Below are positions 1 to 7,518 of a stretch of DNA of 53,320 bases, piece by piece (position 1 is the first letter of the stretch; each line of letters opens with the position of its first letter). The notes beneath the pieces are model-generated. The model made no database searches and was not told the DNA's origin. It saw only the letters and a list, made by a program, of their open reading frames with translations. Made by a program: the position numbers and the translations under genes. Origin of the DNA: Anaerotignum lactatifermentans DSM 14214 (GTDB lineage Bacteria; Bacillota; Clostridia; Lachnospirales; Anaerotignaceae). The stretch lies in contig NZ_FRAH01000016.1 of NCBI RefSeq assembly GCF_900142265.1, forward strand, positions 1 to 53,320, read 5' to 3'.

Positions 1-186
1 CATTCCGCTCCCTCTGACACTTTGCAGTGTTAGGTCGGTCGCTCCATAAACGGTTCGAAACTCACTGACCGAATTGACTATGGGTTGTAAGTTTATTTCT
101 GCTGTTTAGTTTTCAAGGATCAGTCTTGTTTGCCTCGCTTTTTCAGCGGCGAGTGATATTTTATCACATCATTCCAGGCTTGTCAA
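1..186 (-). promoter_or_regulatory. rRNA operon promoter and leader (operon lies off the left edge)
   Basis: On the minus strand a consensus promoter TTGACA (181-186), 17-bp spacer, TAAAAT (158-163) fires toward the left edge. It is followed by a leader containing TGATCCTTGAAAACTAAACA (about 104-123), the boxA-like antitermination segment typical of Firmicute rRNA leaders and spacers. No 16S sequence is reached inside the window, so the rRNA itself is inferred. The two tRNA-Ser genes just upstream have their own promoters. Confidence 0.65.
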
Positions 187-236
187 GTATTTTTTCATCT
201 TTTTTCGAAGTTTTTCAGCTTCGAATTTGATAAAAA

Positions 237-328
237 TGGCGGAGAAGGAGGGATTTGAACCCTCGCGCCGCTATTAACGACCTATCCGCTTTCCAGGCGA
301 ACCCCTTCAACCACTTGGGTACTTCTCC
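237..328 (-). tRNA. tRNA-Ser(GGA)
   Basis: A full cloverleaf with a long variable arm typical of class II tRNAs. The acceptor stem starts GGAGAAG and pairs with CTTCTCC. The anticodon loop CTGGAAA gives anticodon GGA. The T-arm contains GGTTCAAATCC. CCA is encoded at 237-239 and the discriminator base is G. It lies 30 bp after tRNA-Ser(TGA) and is probably co-transcribed with it. Confidence 0.97.
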
Positions 329-358
329 ATGTGCTCTCTGATGAAAAAAATATTTAAT

Positions 359-447
359 TGGCGGAGAGAGTGGGATTCGAACCCACGGCCCCTCTCGGAG
401 TCACTGGTTTTCAAGACCAGCTCCTTAAACCACTCGGACACCTCTCC
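359..447 (-). tRNA. tRNA-Ser(TGA)
   Basis: A class II tRNA with an acceptor starting GGAGAGG, anticodon loop CTTGAAA (anticodon TGA), an extended variable arm, T-arm GGTTCGAATCC and an encoded CCA at 359-361. It is the first gene of the tRNA-Ser pair and is read from the tandem promoters at 491-519 and 582-610. Confidence 0.97.
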
Positions 448-490
448 ATACTGATTTAGTTTGCTTTTCTTGAGCAGCGAAACCTTTGTT

Positions 491-519
491 ATTATACTTC
501 GTTGTGTTTTGTTTGTCAA
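491..519 (-). promoter_or_regulatory. Proximal promoter of the tRNA-Ser genes
   Basis: A perfect consensus sigma-A promoter: TTGACA (514-519), 17-bp spacer, TATAAT (491-496), about 45 bp before tRNA-Ser(TGA). Confidence 0.85.
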
Positions 520-581
520 CACTTTTTTGAAGTTTTTTATTTTTCTTTTTGCTGTTTCGTGTTTTCCGAAGCAGTGGTGTT

Positions 582-610
582 AGTATATCCCAAAATAACT
601 TTCCTGTCAA
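582..610 (-). promoter_or_regulatory. Distal promoter of the tRNA-Ser genes
   Basis: TTGACA (605-610), 17-bp spacer, TATACT (582-587). The bases before both -35 boxes are nearly the same (TTCAAAAAAG then GTGTTGACA), and the two promoters are 91 bp apart, so they look like a duplicated unit. Confidence 0.8.
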
Positions 611-811
611 CACCTTTTTTGAAATTTTTTTCATTTTTTTCATATTATTTTAACATTCCTTGAAAATCCCGTATTTTCTCTGCTTTCCGCAAACTTTTTC
701 ATACCTTGTGGTTTTTCTTGCTTAAGAATGGTACAATATAAGAAATGGTTTTACAGTTTCTTTACACTGTCGAAACATTTCCGAAACACAGAAAGGAGTT
801 CTTCTATAATT

Positions 812-2041
812 ATGAAATCAGTTAGTGAACGTTTTTTAACATATATCAAGCAGCCCACAACCTCTGATGAAAATTCTTCTGCCATTCCCAGTACAAAACA
901 GCAGCTTGTCTTTGGAGATTTTCTCGTCAAAGAATGCCAAGCGATTGGGTTAGCTGATGCTGTAATGGATCGTCACGGCTATGTCATGGCTACCCTGCCT
1001 GCAACAGATCCCAACGCTCCTACCATTGGCTTTATTGCCCATATGGATACCAGTCCTGATGCCAAAGGCGATGGCATCATGCCTCATATCGTTCATCACT
1101 ATGATGGTGAAACCATTCAGCTCAATGGCATCTCCCTTTCTCCTGATGAATTTCCAGATTTGAAGAATTATATCGGAGATACGCTGATCACCACTGACGG
1201 CACAACCCTTCTGGGAGCCGATGATAAGGCCGGCATCGCAGAAATTCTCTCCGCCATGGAATATCTCATGACCCATCCTGAAATCCCTCATGGCAAAATC
1301 CGTATTGCGTTTACACCTGACGAAGAAATCGGCGCAGGCGCTGACCATTTTGATGTGAAAAAATTCGGTGCTGACTTTGCCTATACTCTGGACGGCGGCA
1401 AAATCGGTGAATTGGAATATGAAAATTTCAATGCCGCACAGGCAGTCATTCATATCAAAGGCCGCAGCGTTCATCCCGGCACAGCAAAGAACATCATGCA
1501 GAATGCCGCTCTCATTGGCACAGAAATCGCTTCTCTGCTGCCGGAAAAAGAAATTCCTTCCAAAACAGAAGGCTATGAAGGCTTCTTCCATCTTTGCTCT
1601 TTTGAAGGCAATGTATCTGAAGCCACGCTGACTTATATCATTCGTGATTTTAATTCAGAAACTTTTGCCCACAGAAAAAATCTCATCCAGCTCATTGTGG
1701 AACGGAAAAACATCCAGTATCCCAATGCCATCACACTGGAACTGAAAGATCAGTACTATAATATGGCGTCCAAAATTGCTGATTGTATGGAAATTGTAGA
1801 TCTGGCAAAACAGGCAATGGAAGCCTGCGGCATCACACCCATTGTGCAGCCCATCCGCGGCGGTACTGATGGTGCACGCCTGTCCTTTATGGGACTTCCC
1901 TGCCCCAATCTCTTTGCCGGCGGTCATAATTTCCATGGACCTTATGAATACATTCCCGTTTCTTCTATGGAAAAAGCAGTGGAAATGATTGTAAAAATTG
2001 CAGAATTGAGTTGCGGGGTTGACTTTCAAAAAAAGTTGTGA
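812..2041 (+). CDS. pepT: Peptidase T (tripeptide aminopeptidase)
   Basis: A cytosolic M20-family zinc aminopeptidase that removes the N-terminal residue of tripeptides. The protein is 409 aa, as usual for PepT. Visible metal ligands and catalytic residues are AHMDTSPD (His77, Asp79), GADDKAG (about residues 135-141), PDEEIGAG (Glu171/172), the LDGG segment near 193-196, and a C-terminal GGHNFHGPYE motif with the last zinc His. The start at 812 is preferred over the upstream in-frame ATG at 728 because GAAAGGAG sits at 791-798 and the family N-terminus (MKSVSERFL) begins there. It stands alone upstream of tyrS, and its last codons contain the tyrS promoter. Confidence 0.95.
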   Translation: MKSVSERFLTYIKQPTTSDENSSAIPSTKQQLVFGDFLVKECQAIGLADAVMDRHGYVMATLPATDPNAPTIGFIAHMDTSPDAKGDGIMPHIVHHYDGETIQLNGISLSPDEFPDLKNYIGDTLITTDGTTLLGADDKAGIAEILSAMEYLMTHPEIPHGKIRIAFTPDEEIGAGADHFDVKKFGADFAYTLDGGKIGELEYENFNAAQAVIHIKGRSVHPGTAKNIMQNAALIGTEIASLLPEKEIPSKTEGYEGFFHLCSFEGNVSEATLTYIIRDFNSETFAHRKNLIQLIVERKNIQYPNAITLELKDQYYNMASKIADCMEIVDLAKQAMEACGITPIVQPIRGGTDGARLSFMGLPCPNLFAGGHNFHGPYEYIPVSSMEKAVEMIVKIAELSCGVDFQKKL

Positions 2042-2047
2042 TAGGAT
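2019..2047 (+). promoter_or_regulatory. Promoter of the tyrS T-box transcript
   Basis: TTGACT (2019-2024), 17-bp spacer, TAGGAT (2042-2047). The -35 box and spacer lie inside the last codons of pepT, and the -10 box starts at the base after its TGA stop. The T-box leader begins just downstream. Confidence 0.6.
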
Positions 2048-2310
2048 AGGCTCATAAATAAGCAAAACAGCGATGATTGAGTATATGGGCAAAGCTGGTT
2101 ACAGCCGCAGAGAGCAGTCCGGTTGGTGAAAGGATTGCAGCACAGTATTTGTAAATTACGCCTCATGAGCTTTGTGCAGGAAATGGCACAACGGTTGTCT
2201 ACCGTTACCCAGACCGAAAGATGTTTGTCTTTTCGTTATGATAAACATGAATTAAGGTGGTACCACGGGTTCTCTCGTCCTTTTGGCGACAGAACCCTTT
2301 TTTATTTGCA
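2048..2310 (+). promoter_or_regulatory. T-box leader of tyrS (tyrosine)
   Basis: A T-box transcription attenuator that senses uncharged tRNA. The conserved T-box sequence AAGGTGGTACCACG is at 2254-2267. The intrinsic terminator GGGTTCTC... pairing with GACAGAACCC and followed by a T run occupies about 2268-2305. Stem I carries the AGAGAG bulge (about 2109-2114) and a specifier loop in which TAC (2157-2159), a Tyr codon, is followed by a purine as in other T-boxes. This matches the downstream tyrosyl-tRNA synthetase. Confidence 0.93.
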
Positions 2311-2357
2311 GAAAGCCTTCGCTGAAATACAAACCAATAAAGAAAGGGTGTTTTCTC

Positions 2358-3593
2358 ATGAATGCTTACGAAGTTCTGAAAGAAAGAGGTTTTATTGAAC
2401 AGCTGACACACGAAGATGAAATCAAAGAATTGTTTGAAAAAGGCGGCGTGACATTTTATATCGGTATCGACCCTACTGCAGACAGCCTTCATGTAGGTCA
2501 CTTTCTGACCGTTATGGCAATGGCACACATGCAGCGCTGCGGCAACCGTCCTATCTGCCTGATGGGCGGCGGCACAGGTATGATCGGTGACCCCTCCGGC
2601 AAAGCTGACATGCGTAAAATGATGACCGTAGAAACCATCGACCATAACGTTGCCTGCATCAAAAAACAGCTGTCCCACTTCATCAAATTTGACGAAGAAA
2701 ACGGCGGCGCCATTATTGCAAACAACGCAGACTGGCTGAGAAATCTGAACTACATTGAATTCCTTCGTGACGTTGGCGTACACTTCTCCGTAAACCGTAT
2801 GCTGGCTGCGGACTGCTTCAAAATCCGTATGGAAAAAGAAGCTGGTCTGTCCTTCCTGGAATTCAACTACATGATCATGCAGGGCTACGACTTCTACGAA
2901 CTGAACAGAAGATACGACTGCGTACTGCAGATGGGTGGCAATGACCAGTGGTCCAACATCATTGCCGGCGTAGAACTGATCCGTCGTAAAACAGGCAAAC
3001 CTGCTTACGGCATGACATTCAAACTCCTGACAAACAGTGAAGGTGTAAAAATGGGCAAAACCGTCAGCGGTGCTGTATGGCTTGACCCTGAAAAAACATC
3101 TCCTTACGAATTCTACCAGTACTGGAGAAACGTGGGCGATAAAGACGTTGAAAAATGTCTGGCTCTGCTGACATTCCTGCCTATGGATGAAGTACGTCGT
3201 CTGGGCGCACTGGAAGGCAGCGAAATCAACAAAGCAAAAGAAGTTCTGGCATTTGAACTGACTAAGATCGTTCACGGTGAAGAAGAAGCAACAAAAGCAC
3301 AGGAAGCTGCAAGAGCTCTGTTCGGCAAAGGTTCTGCTGCTGGTTCCGCACCTACTACAGAACTGCCCGCTGCTGACTTTGCAGAAGGCATGGATATCCT
3401 GACACTGCTGACCACCATCGGCGTTGTTCCTTCCCGTTCCGAAGGCAGACGTGCAGTACAGCAGGGCGGTGTAAAAGTAGCTGAAAAACCTGTCACAGAC
3501 GTTGACTTCAAAGTAACTGCAGATTTGTTCACAGACGGCAAACTGCTGGTACAGAAAGGCAAAAAAACATTCCACAATGTTGTTTTGAAATAA
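2358..3593 (+). CDS. tyrS: Tyrosyl-tRNA synthetase
   Basis: Charges tRNA-Tyr with tyrosine in the cytosol; a class I synthetase of 411 aa. The HIGH-type motif is HVGH at residues 45-48 (in [13 protein letters not shown]), and the KMSKS-type loop is VKMGKT near residue 233. The Tyr-binding segment includes [13 protein letters not shown] and [11 protein letters not shown]. An S4-like RNA-binding domain forms the C-terminus (from about residue 345, [11 protein letters not shown]). The ATG at 2358 is chosen because GAAAGGG lies just before it and the family N-terminus starts there; an in-frame ATG at 2283 lies inside the T-box terminator. Expression is controlled by the tyrosine T-box just upstream. 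Confidence 0.97.
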   Translation: MNAYEVLKERGFIEQLTHEDEIKELFEKGGVTFYIGIDPTADSLHVGHFLTVMAMAHMQRCGNRPICLMGGGTGMIGDPSGKADMRKMMTVETIDHNVACIKKQLSHFIKFDEENGGAIIANNADWLRNLNYIEFLRDVGVHFSVNRMLAADCFKIRMEKEAGLSFLEFNYMIMQGYDFYELNRRYDCVLQMGGNDQWSNIIAGVELIRRKTGKPAYGMTFKLLTNSEGVKMGKTVSGAVWLDPEKTSPYEFYQYWRNVGDKDVEKCLALLTFLPMDEVRRLGALEGSEINKAKEVLAFELTKIVHGEEEATKAQEAARALFGKGSAAGSAPTTELPAADFAEGMDILTLLTTIGVVPSRSEGRRAVQQGGVKVAEKPVTDVDFKVTADLFTDGKLLVQKGKKTFHNVVLK

Positions 3594-3620
3594 ACGTTCA
3601 TACTTCCATTCCAATAATGC

Positions 3621-3671
3621 AAAAACGTCGGAAATGTTTCTTTCATAGAAACATTTTCCGACGTTTTTGTT
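3621..3671. terminator. Bidirectional terminator between tyrS and the HAD-ACT gene
   Basis: A long inverted repeat, AAAAACGTCGGAAATGTTTC at 3621-3640 pairing with 3648-3667, flanked by A-rich and T-rich tracts, between two convergent genes. Confidence 0.9.
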
Positions 3672-3672
3672 T

Positions 3673-4698
3673 TTAATCAATCATATAACCTGCTTTTCGC
3701 AGGGCATCCAATCCTTTTTCCAATTGATTTTCTTTTATAAGGATATAATCCGTCTGGTATGTAGACACCGCAAAAATTCCAACACCAGCCTCAGCCAGCA
3801 CACCAGAAATCCGAGATAATATGCCAATCAACGAAAATTCCAACGTCCCTGCAACGCGGAACGCTCTCCAACCATCTTCTCTTTCCAGCGTTTCTTCCGG
3901 CACATGCTCTGTCAGACACACCAGAGAAAATTCCCTGTCTGTCTTTGCTGCAAAACAAAAAGGCTGTGTCCAATCCACCTTTGTCTCATCACTGACACGG
4001 CATACAGAAAATGCATATGGCAGCACTTCCAGCCGTTCTGCAATTTTTTCTGTCAACAAATACTGCTCCAATTCCCCCACACTGTCAACCAGATAAGTTG
4101 CCCCTGCATTTTTCAGCTGCTCCTCTGTGCGGAATCCCCATGTAACGCTGACACAATCCATGCCAGCAGCCTTTGCCGTAGCCAAATCCACCTCTGTATC
4201 CCCCACATACAGACAATCCTTCAAAGATACCTCCAGCTTTTCTGCTGCCGCTTCCACCATATCTCCTGCCGGTTTGGGACGCAGACCATTGCCTTCCCCT
4301 ACTGCCAGATCAACAGCATCCCCAAAGTATTTTTCACATAAACCTTTCACAGCCCCGTCAAATTTATTAGATACCACTGCCGTTTTCACACCAGCCTCCC
4401 GTAAATCCCGCAGCAGCTGCAAAACGCCGTCAAAAGGCTTTGTTTTGATTTCCATATGTTCCTTATAATATGCCTTATATTCTTCCAGACAAGTTTCAAA
4501 ATCTTCCAGCGGTTCTCCTGCCGCTAATTTCAGATACACAGCACTGCCGTTCCCCAAAAAGGCTGCCGCTTCCTCTCTTGTCTGTTCTTTTCTTCCATAT
4601 CTGCGTAAAATCTCGTTCATGCTGTCTGTCAGATCATCCAGTGTATCCAACAGTGTGCCGTCCAGATCAAAAATCACTGCCTGATATTTCATCTTCAT
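3673..4698 (-). CDS. HAD phosphatase (phosphoglycolate phosphatase-like) fused to an ACT-like domain
   Basis: One open frame of 341 aa. Residues 1 to about 215 are a HAD-superfamily hydrolase like Gph: DLDGTLLDT (motif I, nucleophile Asp), VVSNK (motif II), LRPKP (motif III Lys) and YVGDTEVD (motif IV). Residues about 220-341 match the small stand-alone ACT_7-type proteins of Clostridia (LPYAFSVCRV, EDGWRAFRVAG, GVGIFAVSTYQTDYIL). The HAD half is expected to dephosphorylate a small phosphometabolite such as 2-phosphoglycolate; the ACT half would be a ligand-sensing module. Substrate and ligand are unknown. The start at 4698 follows AGGGAGAAGGCGA; an upstream start at 4731 would overlap the tRNA-Thr terminator. 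Confidence 0.85.
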   Translation of the reverse strand: MKMKYQAVIFDLDGTLLDTLDDLTDSMNEILRRYGRKEQTREEAAAFLGNGSAVYLKLAAGEPLEDFETCLEEYKAYYKEHMEIKTKPFDGVLQLLRDLREAGVKTAVVSNKFDGAVKGLCEKYFGDAVDLAVGEGNGLRPKPAGDMVEAAAEKLEVSLKDCLYVGDTEVDLATAKAAGMDCVSVTWGFRTEEQLKNAGATYLVDSVGELEQYLLTEKIAERLEVLPYAFSVCRVSDETKVDWTQPFCFAAKTDREFSLVCLTEHVPEETLEREDGWRAFRVAGTLEFSLIGILSRISGVLAEAGVGIFAVSTYQTDYILIKENQLEKGLDALRKAGYMID

Positions 4699-4728
4699 TC
4701 GCCTTCTCCCTTTCAAAGATTTTTGCAA

Positions 4729-4758
4729 CAAAAAAAGCCCCCGCGTTTGCGAGGGCGA
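4729..4758 (-). terminator. Terminator of tRNA-Thr
   Basis: On the minus strand the stem GCCCTCGC / GCGGGGGC is followed by seven T, starting 3 nt after the tRNA. Confidence 0.85.
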
Positions 4759-4760
4759 AA

Positions 4761-4833
4761 AGCTACTGACGGGACTTGAACCCGTGACCTCCGCCTTACC
4801 AAGGCGACGCTCTACCTACTGAGCCACAGTAGC
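4761..4833 (-). tRNA. tRNA-Thr(GGT)
   Basis: Acceptor GCTACTG pairs with CAGTAGC. The D-arm contains GGCTCAGTAGGTAGAGC. The anticodon loop TTGGTAA gives GGT, and the T-arm contains GGTTCAAGTCC. The discriminator is T and CCA is not encoded. It is a single tRNA gene between sigH and the HAD-ACT gene. Confidence 0.96.
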
Positions 4834-4867
4834 ATAGGAAGAATAGATTTCTTCCGTCAGCTTTTAT

Positions 4868-4896
4868 ATACTATCACACAGATTCTATTCCGTCAA
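4868..4896 (-). promoter_or_regulatory. tRNA-Thr promoter inside the sigH 3' end
   Basis: TTGACG (4891-4896), 17-bp spacer, TAGTAT (4868-4873) on the minus strand. The -35 box and spacer are the last codons of sigH, and the -10 box starts right after its TGA stop. Confidence 0.65.
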
Positions 4897-5527
4897 GATT
4901 TTTTTTTAAAACAAATTTCTCCAGTTTTTTCTTCACCCGCTGAAGGGCATTGTCAATGGATTTTTCCGGTTTATCCAGCATGTTGGCAATCTCAAAATAG
5001 CTTCTGCCCTGCAAATATAATGTCAGTACGCGGCTTTCGAAACTGCTGAGATTCTTCTCCATCTGGTTTTCCAGAAAGTTTTTGTTTTCCTGTCCAATGA
5101 GCAGGGCTTCCGGGTTCAGAAGCTCCCCTTCCTGCAGCAAATCCAGATAGGTTTCTTCGGAATCCTCCTCAAACACAGGCTTATTCAATGAGATATACGA
5201 ATTCAGTGGCTGATGCTTCTGTCTGGTTGCCGCCTTAATGGCTGTGATCATCTGACGATTGATGCACAGTTCCGCAAAACTGCGGAAAGAAGCATTCTTT
5301 TCCTTATCATAATCCCGAATGGCTTTATACAGTCCGATCATGCCCTCCTGTATGATGTCCTCTGTATCCGCGCCAATGAGAAAATAAGCCCGGGACTTTG
5401 CCTTCACCAAGGGTTTATATTTGTCCAACAGGCGTGCTTCCGCCTCGTTATCCCCGCTCTGTGCCTGACGCACCAGCAGTTCATCCTGTTGGGTGTTTGC
5501 AGTTTGTTCTGTTCTTTCACTTATCAT
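4874..5527 (-). CDS. sigH: RNA polymerase sigma factor SigH (sporulation, early stationary phase)
   Basis: A 217-aa sigma-70-family factor without region 1. Region 2 spans about residues 35-105 (DTEDIIQEGMIGLYKAIRDYD, then FRSFAELCINRQMITAIK). Region 4 is a helix-turn-helix at about 150-205 (FEIANMLDKPEKSIDNALQRVKKKL). Length and sequence match SigH (Spo0H), which drives early sporulation genes. It lies 18 bp after rae1 in the B. subtilis order cysE-cysS-mrnC-rlmB-rae1-sigH. The ATG at 5527 is preceded by AGAGGATTTAT. Its 3' end carries the tRNA-Thr promoter. Confidence 0.95.
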   Translation of the reverse strand: MISERTEQTANTQQDELLVRQAQSGDNEAEARLLDKYKPLVKAKSRAYFLIGADTEDIIQEGMIGLYKAIRDYDKEKNASFRSFAELCINRQMITAIKAATRQKHQPLNSYISLNKPVFEEDSEETYLDLLQEGELLNPEALLIGQENKNFLENQMEKNLSSFESRVLTLYLQGRSYFEIANMLDKPEKSIDNALQRVKKKLEKFVLKKNLDGIESV

Positions 5528-5545
5528 ATAAATCCTCTGTTCTCC

Positions 5546-6070
5546 TTATTTCTGCCGCCGTAAATTCTCCAGCCAATTGAGCGCTTCCTCATCCAGATTA
5601 TCGGCGAGCATATTGTTTTTGGGCGGTCTGTTTTCAATGTACTGTCGGCGCAGTTCTGTTTCCGCCTGATGCACCTGATTATGCAGTTCCTTGGCACTCA
5701 TGCGCACAGCTCCCTGACCGGAAATGATAATCTGTTCCATTCCGTCGGTGGTTGCCACCCGCACCCGATAATGCTTCGGCATGGATGTTACCACTCGTTC
5801 AATGTAATGATCCGCCGTTTCCGCTTCTTTTGTATAGACCACATAAATATTATGATACTTCGATACAGAGCCAGGATTGCCCTTGACCAGATACGCGTCA
5901 AAAACGACGATAATGGTCGCTTTCTGTACACCTTTATAATTGGAAAGGGTATCAATGAGCTTTACCCTTGCACTTTCCAGACTGACATCTTCCATCAATT
6001 CCCGCAGTTCGTCCCATGCGTGGATGATGTTATAGCCGTCCACCAGCAAAAAATCCTCCTGCAACGGCAA
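5546..6070 (-). CDS. rae1: NYN-domain ribosome-associated mRNA endoribonuclease (Rae1/YacP)
   Basis: A 174-aa NYN/PIN-like nuclease. Acidic residues of the fold are visible in LLVDGYNIIHAW, IVVFDAY, ADHYIERVV and VATTDGMEQ. In B. subtilis YacP/Rae1 cleaves mRNA within the translating ribosome. The C-terminus is basic. The start codon is TTG: either 6070, very close to GGGAGGGGA, or the in-frame TTG at 6064, which has better spacing. It lies between rlmB and sigH as in Bacillus, 84 bp after rlmB. Confidence 0.9.
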   Translation of the reverse strand: MPLQEDFLLVDGYNIIHAWDELRELMEDVSLESARVKLIDTLSNYKGVQKATIIVVFDAYLVKGNPGSVSKYHNIYVVYTKEAETADHYIERVVTSMPKHYRVRVATTDGMEQIIISGQGAVRMSAKELHNQVHQAETELRRQYIENRPPKNNMLADNLDEEALNWLENLRRQK

Positions 6071-6154
6071 TCCCCTCCCTTCTCATCGTAACATCATATC
6101 ATATAACCTTAGAAATTGCAAAAGATTCTTCTTTTCCGCAAAATCCGTCAAATC

Positions 6155-7012
6155 TTAAAATCTTCTCTGTCTTACCACTTCATACATGAGCAGTGCAGCC
6201 GCTACAGAAGCATTCAAAGAAGAAATTTTCCCATACATAGGGATAGAAGCTGTAAAGTCACAATTTTCTTTTACCAGTCGGCTGACGCCATCGCCTTCGC
6301 TGCCAATCACCAATGCCAGCGGACCTTTCATGTTTGTATCGAAATGATCCAGACCTTTCATATCAGCGCAGGCAATCCACAGACCTTCTTTTTTCAGATA
6401 TTCCATGGTCTGTACAATGTTTGTCACTCTTGCCACAGGCATATATTCAATGGCACCGGCAGATGTTTTCCCAACTGTTGCGTTCAGACCAACGGAACGA
6501 CGTTTGGGAATGATAACCCCATGGACACCGGCACATTCTGCTGTACGCAAAATAGCGCCCAGATTGTGAGGGTCAGTGATACCATCCAACAGCAGCACAA
6601 AAGGATCTTCCCCTTTTTCTTTTGCCGCAGCCAGAATATCTTCTACTTCCACATAGTCATGAGCAGAAACCAGCGCAATCACGCCCTGATGATTTTTTGT
6701 CTGGGAAATTTCGTCCAATTTCTGACGGCTCACTTCCTGAATAACAACGCCTTTTTCTACAGCCATAGCAATGATCCGTTTAATAGTACCTTCCACATTG
6801 CCTTTTGCCACCATGATTTTTTCAATATCTCTGCCGCTTCTGAGGACTTCCAGAATGGCATTTCTGCCTTCCAGCTGGTTTTCATTGATTTCTCTGTCCA
6901 TTTCCCGTTCTTCTCTGGCAGTATGGAAAGGCTTGCGACCTTTGCGTTCTTCACCGTTTCTGCCGCTGGGTCTTTTTTCTTTCCATTCCCGTTCGTTTCG
7001 TCTTTTTTCCAC
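6155..7012 (-). CDS. rlmB: 23S rRNA 2'-O-ribose methyltransferase (RlmB/TrmH family)
   Basis: A 285-aa SPOUT methyltransferase, expected to methylate G2251 (E. coli numbering) of 23S rRNA. An Arg/Lys-rich N-terminal extension of about 45 residues precedes the substrate-binding domain (QLEGRNAILEVLRSG). The knotted SAM-binding domain follows, with motif 1 DPHNLGAILRTAE, motif 2 LVIGSEGDGVSRL and motif 3 ISSLNASVAAALLMYE. The start is GTG at 7012, 7 nt after AGGAGG. A hairpin with a T tract lies between mrnC and this gene, so read-through may be partial. Confidence 0.93.
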   Translation of the reverse strand: MEKRRNEREWKEKRPSGRNGEERKGRKPFHTAREEREMDREINENQLEGRNAILEVLRSGRDIEKIMVAKGNVEGTIKRIIAMAVEKGVVIQEVSRQKLDEISQTKNHQGVIALVSAHDYVEVEDILAAAKEKGEDPFVLLLDGITDPHNLGAILRTAECAGVHGVIIPKRRSVGLNATVGKTSAGAIEYMPVARVTNIVQTMEYLKKEGLWIACADMKGLDHFDTNMKGPLALVIGSEGDGVSRLVKENCDFTASIPMYGKISSLNASVAAALLMYEVVRQRRF

Positions 7013-7050
7013 GGAATAACCTCCTGTTTTTCTCTTTTTTCCAACACAGC

Positions 7051-7084
7051 AAAAAGCCGATGTGCAAAATCAGTGCATCGGCTT
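7051..7084 (-). terminator. Intrinsic terminator between mrnC and rlmB
   Basis: On the minus strand AAGCCGATG pairs with CATCGGCTT, followed by TTT, 7 bp after the mrnC stop. It may reduce read-through into rlmB. Confidence 0.7.
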
Positions 7085-7090
7085 CTATTT

Positions 7091-7516
7091 TTATTTCTCT
7101 ATCAATTCTGCCATACCCAGACGGAATAAGTCAATGGCTCTTTCCATTTTTCCATCCAAATACAAATAACCGAATACCGCTTCTACCCCCGTTGCATGGC
7201 GGTAGTCCATCAAATCGGCGTTCTTCGGTGTGGTGTAGGATTTGGCGTTGCGTCCTCTGCGAAACACAGCTGCTTCCTCCTCTGTCAATTCTTCAGCCAC
7301 ACGGAAATAAAATTCCGCCTGTGCTTTAGCATTGACCATATCTCTGGCGGTTTTATGCAAACGGTTCACTGGCGCGTTTCCGCCTGTCAAAACAGTGGTA
7401 CGCACCAGCATTTCATAAACCGCATCCCCTATATAAGCCAGCGCCAAAGGGGACAGCTCCTTTGGATTGACTGTCCCCTTCTGACCCAGCATTAAGTCCA
7501 ATGCCTGTAAGTTCAT
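7091..7516 (-). CDS. mrnC: Mini-ribonuclease III
   Basis: A 141-aa RNase III catalytic domain without a double-stranded RNA-binding domain, as in Mini-III, which matures 23S rRNA ends in Bacillus. The signature LALAYIGDAVYEMLVR carries the acidic catalytic residues; KSYTTPKN and the late acidic segment GVEAVFGYLYLDGK are also present. The ATG at 7516 starts 2 nt after the cysS stop, with AGAGG at the end of cysS as its binding site. This places it in the cysE-cysS-mrnC operon. Confidence 0.93.
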   Translation of the reverse strand: MNLQALDLMLGQKGTVNPKELSPLALAYIGDAVYEMLVRTTVLTGGNAPVNRLHKTARDMVNAKAQAEFYFRVAEELTEEEAAVFRRGRNAKSYTTPKNADLMDYRHATGVEAVFGYLYLDGKMERAIDLFRLGMAELIEK

Positions 7517-7518
7517 AA

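Noticed and set aside
201-230. A hairpin TTCGAAG...CTTCGAA after tRNA-Ser(GGA) as a terminator
   Set aside because: On the minus strand it is followed by A, not T, so it is not a typical intrinsic terminator; read-through toward the rRNA promoter is possible.
2205-3680. A 491-codon minus frame opposite tyrS
   Set aside because: It covers the T-box and tyrS on the other strand, with shadow-type composition and no binding site.
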